A program made the position numbers and the translations under genes. A model generated the notes under the pieces. That model saw only the letters and a list, made by a program, of their open reading frames with translations, did not search any database and was not told the DNA's origin. A DNA stretch of 61,714 bases, taken from contig SBEG01000024.1 in NCBI GenBank assembly GCA_009668975.1, positions 1 to 61,714 on the forward strand. Reading direction: 5' to 3'. How positions within the stretch are numbered: position 1 is the stretch's first letter; each line of letters begins with the position of its first letter. Of the stretch, positions 32,390 through 41,090 are shown in pieces. This DNA is from Deltaproteobacteria bacterium (GTDB taxonomy: Bacteria > Desulfobacterota > Desulfuromonadia > Geobacterales > Geobacteraceae).

Positions 32390-32971
32390 TTATCCTTTCC
32401 AACCTCGGGCAACGAGAGAAGTTCCTGCGAGCTGCGATATAGCGGAAGCCACTCCTCCGAGAACAGCATCGGCTGTTACATTGGTCACGAAAACCGCAGC
32501 GCCACCCACTACATAAACCGTTCTTTTTATTGTTCCAAGCGAAGGGTCTAGGTTTTCAGCTTCTTTGCAAACAGTGTACTGAAGCTCAGAAATTCGGTGT
32601 CTTAGCGTTTCTGGTGAGAATTCCGTCTCAGACGACAGCATGGCGTCCATGTTGGAAAGATCCGAGAAAAGGTAATGTGCCATTCTATAATCCATTCCAG
32701 ATTTAATCATAAGTTCCATATCTGCTTGCAGTAGAACATGAATGAAATCATAAGCCTGCTCGCGAACAATATTCTCTGTTTTTTCGCGAGAGTTAGCCAT
32801 GGCAACAATTGTTTCTGAGTCTTCAACTAGCTGCCGTAACGTTGCGCAGGCAATAGCCGTATAAATGTTCAGAGACTTTTTGTCGTATGTGAACTCCCCG
32901 CGAGTCAATATTGGTTGCAACGAGCCGGTAAGGGCATTCACCCCATGGACTAAATAGCTGGTGGGTTGCAT
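32390..32971 (-). CDS. Hypothetical protein with hydrophobic C-terminus
   Basis: 193 residues. A helical body (AIACATLRQLVEDSETIVAM, ELMIKSGMDYRMAHYLFSD) is followed by a hydrophobic segment near the C-terminus (TVYVVGGAAVFVTNVTADAV), possibly a membrane helix. AAGGAGAATGAT precedes the ATG. It is the first gene met on the leftward strand after the terminator, and no family is recognised. Confidence 0.65.
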   Translation of the reverse strand: MQPTSYLVHGVNALTGSLQPILTRGEFTYDKKSLNIYTAIACATLRQLVEDSETIVAMANSREKTENIVREQAYDFIHVLLQADMELMIKSGMDYRMAHYLFSDLSNMDAMLSSETEFSPETLRHRISELQYTVCKEAENLDPSLGTIKRTVYVVGGAAVFVTNVTADAVLGGVASAISQLAGTSLVARGWKG

Positions 32972-33014
32972 ATCATTCTCCTTATCTCCGAATAATACTG
33001 TGAGTGTTATGATG

Positions 33015-33716
33015 CTACTCGACAGCGCCAGCGACCTGGTAGGGCCCGTTATTTGCCTGTTTCCAGAATATCAAATCCAGTAGTTTCAAATTGGTTGTTT
33101 GACTGCTGTAACTTTTTGCCCGAGGGATATTGTCCAGCTCTGATCTGATTGTATGAATAAGATGAGGATTTTCACTTGCCCATTCTTTATAAGCATAACT
33201 GACTGTAGTGAAAGCGATATAGAAACTTTCGCTGCTGAGTCCGAAGTGATTTTTAATGGGGTTATCAAGGGCGCAGTATTCATCAGGCCTGAACGTATGA
33301 ACCAGCTTTGCGAAGAATGACCCTAGACGTTTGGGAGTAGTCTGATTACCACGCCGAATTTGAGCTTTTGCGAAATATCTGAAGTAAAGGATTGCCAAAT
33401 CGCAGGTGTCTATTAATTGCAGGATCTGTTTTTTATTATTTTCAAGTCGGTCAAGATAGTTGGTGTCTATACCTTGTAGGGAATATTTCTGTTTGAAAGT
33501 ACGAAAAAAATCTTTGGACGCAAGGAAATTTTCACGGTTGTTGACCATGCTGTAATAATATTCTTGAAAATCTGATGAAGTTTTGCTTTGTGTAAAATGG
33601 TATTTGAACGCAGATTCTGCTAGTTGTTTGGTTGATGTACTGGTCAAAAGTTCCGATATTTTATTTTTGACCTCCTGTTTGCAGGAGTCCACATAGGGCA
33701 AAATTTCGCTTTCCAT
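33015..33716 (-). CDS. Hypothetical protein, possibly stress or defence related
   Basis: 233 residues from the ATG that follows GGGAGGGTCGG; an ATG eight codons earlier has no ribosome site. The protein is basic, Tyr/Phe-rich and helical (FKYHFTQSKTSSDFQEYYYS, LIDTCDLAILYFRYFAKAQI, KRLGSFFAKLVHTFRPDEY). The last segment resembles proteins that appear beside defence genes, but I cannot name a family. Its lower GC content than neighbouring genes suggests a separate origin. Confidence 0.6.
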   Translation of the reverse strand: MESEILPYVDSCKQEVKNKISELLTSTSTKQLAESAFKYHFTQSKTSSDFQEYYYSMVNNRENFLASKDFFRTFKQKYSLQGIDTNYLDRLENNKKQILQLIDTCDLAILYFRYFAKAQIRRGNQTTPKRLGSFFAKLVHTFRPDEYCALDNPIKNHFGLSSESFYIAFTTVSYAYKEWASENPHLIHTIRSELDNIPRAKSYSSQTTNLKLLDLIFWKQANNGPYQVAGAVE

Positions 33717-33879
33717 TAATCCGACCCTCCCAAACTTCAAACAAACTATTCAAATTTATACCAAGCTTTTCTTGACCTGCGGGACGACTTTTTGCCCGGT
33801 CGTGGTCTCCTATTAGGCTTAAGATTTTTCTTTTGCTGGGCAGTTTAGGAAAAGTACCTGTGGCCGTTGTCTTACTTGT

Positions 33880-34209
33880 TCATTTATTCTCCAGATACTG
33901 CGAACAAATTGTCGCAAGGCGTAGAAGAGATGTTAAGCTAGGGGACATCTCTTTGGCAATTAGTGCGGCATTTCCTTCTCCAAACATTTCACTGTGCAGG
34001 GCATCCGCAACAGCATCTATCATAATGTGAAGCTCCCGAAGATTAACCGATACCTCCCAATTATGGTTAGCGTTTGTGTTGAAATCAGGAACAAACGTGT
34101 CTCTCATTTCAACAACTTTATTGATATGGTTCCACTTGGCCGAGGGAGGTTCGAATACGGTTGAGCTTGAACCATGATCTCTTTCAGACCCCCATCTAAC
34201 GATTTGCAT
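33880..34209 (-). CDS. Hypothetical small protein
   Basis: 109 residues beginning MQIVRWGSERDHGSSSTVFE and ending in a helical region (ELHIMIDAVADALHSEMFGE). Only a weak GGGGGC stretch precedes the ATG. No family is recognised. It is a single leftward gene between unrelated blocks. Confidence 0.45.
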   Translation of the reverse strand: MQIVRWGSERDHGSSSTVFEPPSAKWNHINKVVEMRDTFVPDFNTNANHNWEVSVNLRELHIMIDAVADALHSEMFGEGNAALIAKEMSPSLTSLLRLATICSQYLENK

Positions 34210-34533
34210 TTTTGTGCCCCCGTTGCCTTAGAGAATTGCTATTAATTGTCGCTCTTCCAGCTTTCTCTACACTTCTAAAAGGTTTTTTATAGCTGCACTG
34301 ATTTCAATGCCGGTGGCTGCGATTCAAATATTGAGTTTCCGGTGTCGCGTCCCCCATACAATGGCCAACGATAAAACCTATATCATAGAACCTCATCCAA
34401 TTCAAAAATATGCATAAGAAATGCTTATCAAGTTATCTGCAACCGGCATCAGAAACTACCGTTATAAGGTGCTAAATGTCTTTCTATCCATAACGGTTGA
34501 ACCTGACAACAGTTTTTCAAGCGATGTCGGCAT
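34210..34533. other. Intergenic stretch with nothing recognised
   Basis: 324 bases between a leftward unknown gene and the end of the PRTRC cassette. I see no convincing gene, hairpin with a T run, or repeat. Confidence 0.5.
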
Positions 34534-35130
34534 TCAGAGAGGAATGAACAATCCCAAAACACAGAGTCTTGTTGCGACGCTTATCTCCTGCGATGTCACA
34601 TTGCCGAAAACGATACTCAGTTTGACTTCTCCCAAATCATCTTTGTCGTCCTCTGGCGAGAAAAACGCAGGAATGTCCCCCCCGTGAGAGTGAAGATCGA
34701 CAGCCAGATGCTCATGAGGCAGAAGGGGAGGGCGTTCAACTTCAAGGTGTGCATGTCCCCCTGAAAGTGTGTGCAACTTTCGGTATTCCAGCATTTCTGT
34801 CAATTCGTTAAAAATAAGCCACGCACCGCACTCGTCAGGATGAGCCAACTGTGCATCATAGAGGAAACGTTGAATCAGATCCTCCGATACTCGTCCAAAC
34901 GCAAATTCAACAGACTGTTGTACCTCCCCATAGGGCATCCGTACATCTGTCTGCCCACATAACTGGTAGACGAGATGGAGCCATTGCCTGCGAACTTCCA
35001 GCCAAAGGCCGTCAGCGGCGGCGAGGAATCGGTGGCCCGGCCCTTGAAGGGGGTCAAGCTGTGTGAATCGTGGAACCATGACGGTTGGGCAAACCGTTTG
35101 GAGAATGGCATCTCTTGGGTCAAGGCTCAT
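34534..35130 (-). CDS. PRTRC system protein A (JAB-like)
   Basis: 198 residues. The C-terminal half has a JAB/MPN metalloprotease-like signature, VDLHSHGGDIPAFFSPEDD, with His-x-His and a downstream Asp as zinc ligands. This matches protein A of PRTRC (ParB-related, ThiF-related) cassettes, conserved gene sets on plasmids whose joint role is unsettled. It is the last gene of the leftward cassette and follows the ThiF-like gene by 34 bases, with AAAGGA upstream of the ATG. A deconjugating or protein-clipping role is inferred only from the fold. Confidence 0.85.
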   Translation of the reverse strand: MSLDPRDAILQTVCPTVMVPRFTQLDPLQGPGHRFLAAADGLWLEVRRQWLHLVYQLCGQTDVRMPYGEVQQSVEFAFGRVSEDLIQRFLYDAQLAHPDECGAWLIFNELTEMLEYRKLHTLSGGHAHLEVERPPLLPHEHLAVDLHSHGGDIPAFFSPEDDKDDLGEVKLSIVFGNVTSQEISVATRLCVLGLFIPL

Positions 35131-35164
35131 GGGTTGGTATCCTTTCTCATTGTTCTTGTTTGAT

Positions 35165-36019
35165 TCAGCACAGGGTAGCTATGGTTCTTTGCCCCCGGCT
35201 CTTGGGAGTTTTCTTCTGAGGGGAAAGGAACCTCTTCCATTTCTCAGGATCGACCATTAGTGGTGCAAAGACTCCGTTTTTCAGGTTTATGAATTGGGCG
35301 GAAAAGTCCACTCCCCCATAGCGGAACAGGCTCCAAAGCATTTGTAGCGCACAGGTCGAAACGGCTTGGCAAATGAAAAGCTCCTGACGTTCGAGGGCTT
35401 CTGCCAAACTGCATGTGGGGGTGTCGCTTTCTGGCCTGTCCGGGTCGAGTAGTTCGGGAAATAGTTCCGTAACGGTGGGAAGGCGCAGATCGCCTTTCGT
35501 CCTTTTCAAACGATCTCCGCTTTTTCTCGGTTCACCTAAAACGACCTGCCCGGTGCAGGTGTCATTGCCAAGGTCAAGCCAATAGAGATGCGAATAGCTA
35601 ACCCCGTCAAGGGATTTGGCGATCTCTCTGCGTGATTCAGCGGTATCAACACAGGAAATGATAATATCGGGTGTGGAAAATCTATGATTGTCAGATAGAC
35701 TCCTCCCAAAATTTACTGTCCATGCTCTCGGCCATGCCTTCCAATCCAGCCCGAATGCAACGTTGACCCGGTGAACAAGCACCGTGGCCTTGTTAAACCC
35801 AACATCCGTTTGATAGAAAAGTTGTCGTCCGATATTGGATGAACTCACTGTGTCCGGGTCAAACATGGTGACATCAAACCCTCCCGGATGACCTAATGAG
35901 CGAAGGGAGAGGTGGAGTCGAGCGAGGCCGGACAGAACCTGACTTCCGTTGCCGCCGCCGCCGATGAGAAAGACTTTGACCTTGCGGGTAAGAAGTTGGG
36001 GATATATCGTATGTCTCAT
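35165..36019 (-). CDS. PRTRC system ThiF-family protein
   Basis: 284 residues, an E1-like (ThiF/MoeB) adenylating fold: nucleotide-binding loop VFLIGGGGNGSQVLSGLARL near residue 17, MFDPDTVSSSNIGRQLFY, and IISCVDTAESR. Such enzymes adenylate the C-terminus of a ubiquitin-like or sulfur-carrier protein. The CxxC zinc pairs common in ThiF are not evident. No ubiquitin-like partner is obvious inside the cassette. AAGGAG lies before the ATG. It sits between proteins A and B, the standard order. Confidence 0.9.
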   Translation of the reverse strand: MRHTIYPQLLTRKVKVFLIGGGGNGSQVLSGLARLHLSLRSLGHPGGFDVTMFDPDTVSSSNIGRQLFYQTDVGFNKATVLVHRVNVAFGLDWKAWPRAWTVNFGRSLSDNHRFSTPDIIISCVDTAESRREIAKSLDGVSYSHLYWLDLGNDTCTGQVVLGEPRKSGDRLKRTKGDLRLPTVTELFPELLDPDRPESDTPTCSLAEALERQELFICQAVSTCALQMLWSLFRYGGVDFSAQFINLKNGVFAPLMVDPEKWKRFLSPQKKTPKSRGQRTIATLC

Positions 36020-36037
36020 GCGGATTCTCCTTGTCGG

Positions 36038-36766
36038 TTACAATCTGTCATTCAGCAGATCAGAAAGGGTACACTCCATATCCACAAGCACTCGCTCTGG
36101 AAACCTCTTGTATTTGCCATCGAGCATCTTTTTCCAAAAACCGTATGCCCCGCCCGTGTGGTTCACCAACTTCTCCGGGGCGTGTACGTTAGGGTGAGTG
36201 AAATAGCTGCCGAAGAAAGCCTTTTCCCAAGCAGAAATAGTATCTGCCGCAGAGCCGGAAGGGGTAATGACATTTCCTATACATATTTTGCCGTCTGCCC
36301 ACACATTGAAGTACGGGGCAAGGAACAAGGGGGTGCCGGGGGTTGGACGGTCTTTCCCTTTTACCGCGAACACCGACCATGCACTTTCTCCGCTCACACG
36401 AAAGATCAGGCCGGGGTGCGGGATTTCGGCGGAACATTCTCCCCCAAGTTTCTCGCTGTTGAAAAATACCCTTTTCCTAGCCGGTGGAACCCACCAAACC
36501 AGAGAATCAATCCCCACGGAGAGGATATTTTCAGGGAGGAAGTCTCCAATTTTTACCTGTCGGATTAACAACCGTGCGATTTCAGCAACAGACTGAACTG
36601 TTGCCGCCACTCCTGCCAGTACCGTTGACTTGCCGTTTTCGTCAACTTGAACATCGTGAACGGTGGCGTAGGCTGGTTGACTTTTCGAGTCGGCATAAAT
36701 AAGGATTGCCTTGCGAAGTGCGAATTCTTCCGCACCTGAAAATCTGACCTCTCCCGAAGCTCCCAC
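36038..36766 (-). CDS. PRTRC system protein B
   Basis: 242 residues, mixed alpha/beta, with a Trp-rich middle (GIDSLVWWVPPARKRVFFNS) and an AYFNVWADGKICIGNV segment as in PRTRC protein B. No catalytic motif is apparent. A GTG start follows GGGAGGGATAAGA and lies two bases after the stop of protein F, so translation is coupled. The function is unknown; the assignment rests on size, sequence pattern and position. Confidence 0.83.
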   Translation of the reverse strand: MGASGEVRFSGAEEFALRKAILIYADSKSQPAYATVHDVQVDENGKSTVLAGVAATVQSVAEIARLLIRQVKIGDFLPENILSVGIDSLVWWVPPARKRVFFNSEKLGGECSAEIPHPGLIFRVSGESAWSVFAVKGKDRPTPGTPLFLAPYFNVWADGKICIGNVITPSGSAADTISAWEKAFFGSYFTHPNVHAPEKLVNHTGGAYGFWKKMLDGKYKRFPERVLVDMECTLSDLLNDRL

Positions 36767-36768
36767 TC

Positions 36769-37884
36769 TTATCCCTCCCCATCAATTCGTTTCCCGATCA
36801 GACTGAACGCAGTATCCAATGCCCGGAGAATCCGAAAGAACTGTCGAATGTCCTCCACGGCTTTGCCTATCCCTTCCTTGTCCGGTTGCACCGAGTAGTA
36901 TCCGTGTGAATCGGTGCAGTCTGATTGCGTGGCATGGTAGTAGTAATCATCATAGACTCGCTCGACATCATCTTCTTCCGACCACCGTACAAACAGGGCG
37001 GGGTCAATATTGTCGCCTATGAATTCTTCAAAATACGGCCCCCTGTAACCATCGATCAGTTGTTGTGAAAGTTCTAAAGCAGCTTGTGCCGCTTCGCAGG
37101 CCAAACCATCACTTGTCCGGATAATTTTTCGGAGTTGGGCAGGCGATAGCTTTTGCTTCGGGTCTGCCGCCCATTCCGGAAGCTTGGCGAAATAGTCGCT
37201 CCTGCGGTACATCTCCACATCCTCCGGGCTTTCCCCTTCGGCCAAACATTCCTCGATAACCATCTTTTCATCATCCTCTCCCTGCCAGTAGCTATATTTG
37301 GCAAGGTCGAGGCAACTTTGGGGCGTCGCGCAGTCAAGAGTCGCGTAGACAGCCCTTCCAATCTGGTACATGAGCGTTTCGCCAAGGCCGGGATAGGCAT
37401 TTTCTATACTTTCAGCACCTTTTCCGATGAGCAGGTATTCCCTTGATTTCGAGTAAAAGCTGAACAGAATATTATCTCCTGCGTCGAAATCATTACTGGA
37501 ACCATCATCAGATAGAGAATCAGTCAAGACTATGACGGGGTTGTAAAGCGCAAGGCCGCTGCTTTCCTGTTCAATGAATCTATTGAACGCACGGCCCAAT
37601 ACCACGGCTTCAGTTTCCCACGGCTCCTCAAGGTCGATTTCGGACACCAATCCCAGGTCGAGAAAAGTAATAAGCGCTAGCGTCGTTTTCTTCACGTCAT
37701 GCCGAATTACGAACTTCTTCGGTACGGCGCAATTGATAGACGGGATGGAGATGGCACAGGTGGATAATGGAAGTTTGGAATGTTCCGCTACGGGAGAAGG
37801 GGAATGCTTTTCCAGTTGGGCGTTAATCGCCGTGCGCCGCCGCGTTCTGCCTGTCGTATGAACCCGTTCAATGCCTGAATACAC
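36769..37884 (-). CDS. PRTRC system protein F
   Basis: 371 residues. The region after residue 45 (STCAISIPSINCAVPKKFVI, LITFLDLGLVSEIDLEEPWE) fits PRTRC protein F. A GTG start with GGGAGATGAAAC upstream is used, but this makes the first 33 codons overlap a small upstream frame in another phase; a later start near residue 40 is possible. The C-terminal half is acidic. No enzymatic motif is seen. Confidence 0.78.
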   Translation of the reverse strand: MYSGIERVHTTGRTRRRTAINAQLEKHSPSPVAEHSKLPLSTCAISIPSINCAVPKKFVIRHDVKKTTLALITFLDLGLVSEIDLEEPWETEAVVLGRAFNRFIEQESSGLALYNPVIVLTDSLSDDGSSNDFDAGDNILFSFYSKSREYLLIGKGAESIENAYPGLGETLMYQIGRAVYATLDCATPQSCLDLAKYSYWQGEDDEKMVIEECLAEGESPEDVEMYRRSDYFAKLPEWAADPKQKLSPAQLRKIIRTSDGLACEAAQAALELSQQLIDGYRGPYFEEFIGDNIDPALFVRWSEEDDVERVYDDYYYHATQSDCTDSHGYYSVQPDKEGIGKAVEDIRQFFRILRALDTAFSLIGKRIDGEG

Positions 37885-37985
37885 GTTTCATCTCCCATTT
37901 TCGCTATCGTTGAACCGTCCGGTTTGAATCCGTTCTCTGCTTGGCTTTCCAATAATTTTCGCAGTTCGTTCAGGTCTTTCGTCAT
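37788..37985 (-). CDS. Small PRTRC-cassette protein
   Basis: 65 residues (MTKDLNELRKLLESQAENGF, then TCIQALNGFIRQAERGGARR). Its ATG overlaps the stop of protein C (ATGA), a strong sign of translational coupling, and AAAGGG lies directly upstream. It overlaps the start of protein F by nearly 100 bases. It may be a real small component, with protein F starting later, or the overlap may be genuine. Confidence 0.55.
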   Translation of the reverse strand: MTKDLNELRKLLESQAENGFKPDGSTIAKMGDETCIQALNGFIRQAERGGARRLTPNWKSIPLLP

Positions 37986-38188
37986 CCCTTTGTTCCCACC
38001 GCTTTTCTGAACGAGTATCTGAGCTTACCGTTGCTCTCGTCCGGGCCTTCGATTACTGCACTCGTCAATTCCGGGTACATGGTGGAGGTGTAGAAGTTCA
38101 TAACTTCCGCAGGGGTCATTTTCGGATCGGTATCCGGCAAGGAAACGCCGTTGTAGCTGAAAGTTCTAATAAGTGCTGTAACTTTCAC
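37982..38188 (-). CDS. PRTRC system protein C
   Basis: 68 residues, beginning VKVTALIRTFSYNGVSLPD and containing MTPAEVMNFYTSTMYPELTS, the pattern of PRTRC protein C. The small size and beta-strand-then-helix order recall a compact ubiquitin-like fold, but this is only a thought. A GTG start follows AAAGGAGTTCCC. It lies between protein E and the small frame in a tight operon. Confidence 0.85.
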   Translation of the reverse strand: MKVTALIRTFSYNGVSLPDTDPKMTPAEVMNFYTSTMYPELTSAVIEGPDESNGKLRYSFRKAVGTKG

Positions 38189-38203
38189 GGGAACTCCTTT
38201 TTC

Positions 38204-38626
38204 TCAACCGAAAAGATCGAGATCGCTGGTTGCCGCTTTAGCGGTTGTCGAAGTTTCTTCGTCTTCACCTGTCTCGGCTGGTACGACAGCGGCTCTGGCA
38301 GGTGCTTGCGAGGTCATGGCTGATACTGTTTTTGCCGCCGTATCCGTGGCCTCCTTCTTGGCCGCATCCATAATCGTTTGGGAAGCGGAAAGGGATTCCG
38401 CCAAGCTGGTGCGTGAGGTAGTGTAACTGCTCAGAACCGACGCGAATTGTTCATCCAGTTCTTCCGGAGTTCCGGTGAGGACCAAGGGGGTGGACAAGGC
38501 AGGGTTTTCACCGTCCCTTGCCTGTTTAGGCATCACGATAACTTTCAGTTGGTCATCCTCGACACTTGTTATGGTGCAAAATATCTGAGTGGACTTGGCA
38601 AGCGCATGAAGCGATTTGAATAGCAT
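38204..38626 (-). CDS. PRTRC system protein E
   Basis: 140 residues from the ATG with AAGGAGGGATAC just upstream; a longer frame starts inside the terminator region and is rejected. The N-terminal half (MLFKSLHALAKSTQIFCTIT, LKVIVMPKQARDGENPALS) matches PRTRC protein E. The C-terminal half is an Ala/Thr-rich low-complexity region ending DLDLFG. The role is unknown. It is the first gene of the A-ThiF-B-F-C-E operon and is separated from ParB by a strong terminator, so it probably has its own promoter. Confidence 0.85.
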   Translation of the reverse strand: MLFKSLHALAKSTQIFCTITSVEDDQLKVIVMPKQARDGENPALSTPLVLTGTPEELDEQFASVLSSYTTSRTSLAESLSASQTIMDAAKKEATDTAAKTVSAMTSQAPARAAVVPAETGEDEETSTTAKAATSDLDLFG

Positions 38627-38690
38627 GTATCCCTCCTTCGTTCGTACTGATATTAAATTAATACCAAATAAAGGCGGGTTCGTCAATGAA

Positions 38691-38717
38691 TATTTATTAT
38701 TTACTAAATAATAAATA
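38691..38717. repeat. AT-rich 13-bp inverted repeat
   Basis: TATTTATTATTTA, one base, then the exact complement. It lies between the terminator of the ParB gene and the start of protein E. A box at 38649 (TGATATTAAATTAATACCA) resembles one at 40739 (TGATATTAATATAATACTA) at 16 of 19 positions. These may be operator or partition-type sites for ParB or a repressor. Confidence 0.5.
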
Positions 38718-38719
38718 AC

Positions 38720-38756
38720 AAAAAAGCCCCCCTGCATCCGCCGATTACAGGGGGGC
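38720..38756 (-). terminator. Strong terminator after the ParB-like gene
   Basis: On the minus strand, GCCCCCCTG and CAGGGGGGC form a nine-pair stem followed by six T, 24 bases after the ParB stop codon. Confidence 0.9.
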
Positions 38757-38779
38757 AAAACAATTGCACACAGATGCCT

Positions 38780-40420
38780 CTACCAGACCATCATCTTTGG
38801 TATTGCGCCTTTCCATGCGAATGGTGCGCCGAGGATAGTCTTTATTAATTCGTCTTTCTTGCCGCCAAGTGTTTTCTTGAAATTCTCTCCCATTGCGGCG
38901 TCCAGCCCAACTTCGACGACAACAGACTCAATCTCGCTTTTTGTGAGCAAGGCTAGGTATTCACTATTTATCTGCCAGTATGAGGCAAGATCAGCATTAA
39001 GAAACTGTCCCGCGGTCTTTACCTGATTTTCGGTGAGCTTATCGACTGTTGCTACCGCCAGAGCAGAAGCCAGCTTGTTCTGCTTTTCAGGTGGAAGGGC
39101 GGAAACCGCCAAAAGTGCTTCTTGCTGGGTGTCGGGATAGGGGGCTTCGGCAATCTTCTGATAGATTTCTTTCAGCTTGGAACGGTCAACATGGTGTAGA
39201 TCGCCTGACGCACCGAGGCTGAAAACAAAGGCTCTCGACTTATCCGGTTGCTGCGCAAATTCCCTCTTGGCAACGCTATTCCAGATTGTGCGCCGGTATT
39301 CCTTGACCTTTGCGGATACTTCGGAAGCGGAAGGCTTCGTGGCGTTCTTCACAATGGAGGGTTTCTGCTTTTCAGGTGGAGCAGTATTTCTGTTCTTTTC
39401 TGCCTTGATCCTTTCCGCAACTTTCTTCTGCTGGCAAGTCTGGTTGAAGCACACGGATTTGCTGATTTTCCCAAGATCGTTCACAAGACCGCTGATGGTC
39501 GCACCGAAATCACCACATGACTTGCAAGCTGAATATTGTTCGTGTCCGACTCCCAGGTTGCCCTCCGCTTCGAGGGTGGAAAAACTCGCGTGATCTCCTG
39601 CACCGATTATCCGGACCGTTGGGAATTCTTCCAAAAGTTCGGTCTTTACCCCTTCGAGCTTTTCCGCGTTCTTCTTCTCGAAGCAGTCTGAGTTGGTGCA
39701 GTATCCCTTCCCGATATTCTCTGTAAAAAGTGATGTTTGTGTTTCAGAGTTGAAGCGGCAGGAAGCACAATCCGCCGTGTCGAAGATCGCTCCTTCAAAC
39801 TTGGTAGCTTTTTGCAAGAGATTGTCACGGCAAAACTGCACAGAGAGTTTAAGATCAACTATCTTTTGAAGTGCCGGATTTTGTTTTTCCTTGGAGACAG
39901 TTGCAAGTAGTTCGGCGTGTCCTGTTGAGATTGTGCGTTCATCAAGGGCTGTCATCACTTCATCGGTCAGTTCAAGCAGGGCAAGGCGGCGGACAAGCTT
40001 CGGCATCGTCCATGCCAAAAGTCTTGCCGTTTCCTCTCGATCTCCCTTGCACCGAGAGAGAATTCTCCCGGCTGCTTTTGCCTCCTCCGTCACACTCATG
40101 TCGTCGCGGATGGTATTTTCAACCAAAGCCACTTCCTCGGCCTCGTCATCGGAAAGTTCCTTGATGATGGCGGGGATCTCCCAGCTTGGGCCATACACTG
40201 TCAAGGCGGCTCGTACACGGCGTTCTCCTGCGACGATCTCAAATTTGTCTCCGACAGGCCGCAACCGGACAGGTTGGATTATCCCTTTTTCCTTGATGGA
40301 CTCCTCTAGTTCTGATTGTTTTTGTGGGTTGAAATGCGTTCTAGGGTTTTTGCCGGGAATGATAGCATCAAGCCGGACTGTTCCTAGCACATCTTGAGCT
40401 GTGGCAAAGTTACGTTCCAT
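38780..40420 (-). CDS. PRTRC system ParB-family protein
   Basis: 546 residues. The N-terminal 120 form a ParB/Srx nuclease-like fold: IIPGKNPRTHFNPQKQSELE, then IVAGERRVRAALTVYG (the GERR box) and VALVENTIRDDMSVTEEAKA. A helical DNA-binding region follows. The middle has paired cysteines (CASCRF, CKSCGDFG) as in the long ParB proteins of PRTRC cassettes. The C-terminus is helical and unassigned. Its role may be plasmid partition or regulation, but no ParA is seen in the window. AAGGAGGCTCA precedes the ATG, and direct TTTGATAT repeats lie upstream. Confidence 0.9.
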   Translation of the reverse strand: MERNFATAQDVLGTVRLDAIIPGKNPRTHFNPQKQSELEESIKEKGIIQPVRLRPVGDKFEIVAGERRVRAALTVYGPSWEIPAIIKELSDDEAEEVALVENTIRDDMSVTEEAKAAGRILSRCKGDREETARLLAWTMPKLVRRLALLELTDEVMTALDERTISTGHAELLATVSKEKQNPALQKIVDLKLSVQFCRDNLLQKATKFEGAIFDTADCASCRFNSETQTSLFTENIGKGYCTNSDCFEKKNAEKLEGVKTELLEEFPTVRIIGAGDHASFSTLEAEGNLGVGHEQYSACKSCGDFGATISGLVNDLGKISKSVCFNQTCQQKKVAERIKAEKNRNTAPPEKQKPSIVKNATKPSASEVSAKVKEYRRTIWNSVAKREFAQQPDKSRAFVFSLGASGDLHHVDRSKLKEIYQKIAEAPYPDTQQEALLAVSALPPEKQNKLASALAVATVDKLTENQVKTAGQFLNADLASYWQINSEYLALLTKSEIESVVVEVGLDAAMGENFKKTLGGKKDELIKTILGAPFAWKGAIPKMMVW

Positions 40421-40772
40421 TGAGCCTCCTTCAATGACTTTATGTATATTAAAAATATATCAAATAAATATCAAAGTCAACATAACTAATATTTATTTAA
40501 TATGTATATAATCGTTTTCGAGAGATAAGGGTGTTCTTAAGCAGACGAGAAGAAACGAGGATCGTCAAAGGGGCAGGGGCAGATTTACTGGTTTGTTGAG
40601 GAAAAACTTCAAGGTGTGGCAGGGTCCTATTCTTCATAGGCGTTTTTGGTAAGTTGAAAGTTGCCGAGAATTTTATAGGAAATTCAGAAACTGAAATAGT
40701 TTCCAATTTTCTGAGAATGTGGTAATCTTCCGCGAATATTGATATTAATATAATACTAAGTGGATAATACTT

Positions 40773-41090
40773 ATGACTAGAAAAACTTCAAAGGATAAAC
40801 CACAACAGGGCCGTCCAACAAAAGAAGATCATTTAAAGCGTGATAAATTTCATTCCTTGGGGATGACAGAGAGTGAAAAGGAACGCTACGTGACGTATGC
40901 AAACCTGGCTGGGATGGCGTCCTTATCGGACTTTCTACGGACGGCTGCGGATGAATATATCGATAATCATCCGGTAATCACGGAGCAAGAACAGGATCAC
41001 TACATGAAGCTGGCAGAGCAGAAGGGGATGACTCTATCGGCTTTTTTGCAGGCAGCAGTAGACGAATATATAAAAGCTCAAAATACGTAG
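40773..41090 (+). CDS. Small DNA-binding-like protein with duplicated helix unit
   Basis: 105 residues: a basic N-terminus (RKTSKDKPQQGRPTKEDHLK) followed by two similar units, ANLAGMASLSDFLRTAADEY and AEQKGMTLSAFLQAAVDEYI, separated by about 45 residues. Each resembles the second half of a ribbon-helix-helix or mobilization-protein domain. It is probably a plasmid repressor or relaxosome accessory protein. It is read away from the ParB gene, with an AT-rich box like that upstream of protein E just before it. Confidence 0.6.
   Translation: MTRKTSKDKPQQGRPTKEDHLKRDKFHSLGMTESEKERYVTYANLAGMASLSDFLRTAADEYIDNHPVITEQEQDHYMKLAEQKGMTLSAFLQAAVDEYIKAQNT

Noticed and set aside
34210..35163. Plus-strand frames opposite PRTRC protein A
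   Set aside because: Protein A has a clear JAB-like motif on the minus strand and fits the cassette order; the plus frames lack ribosome sites.
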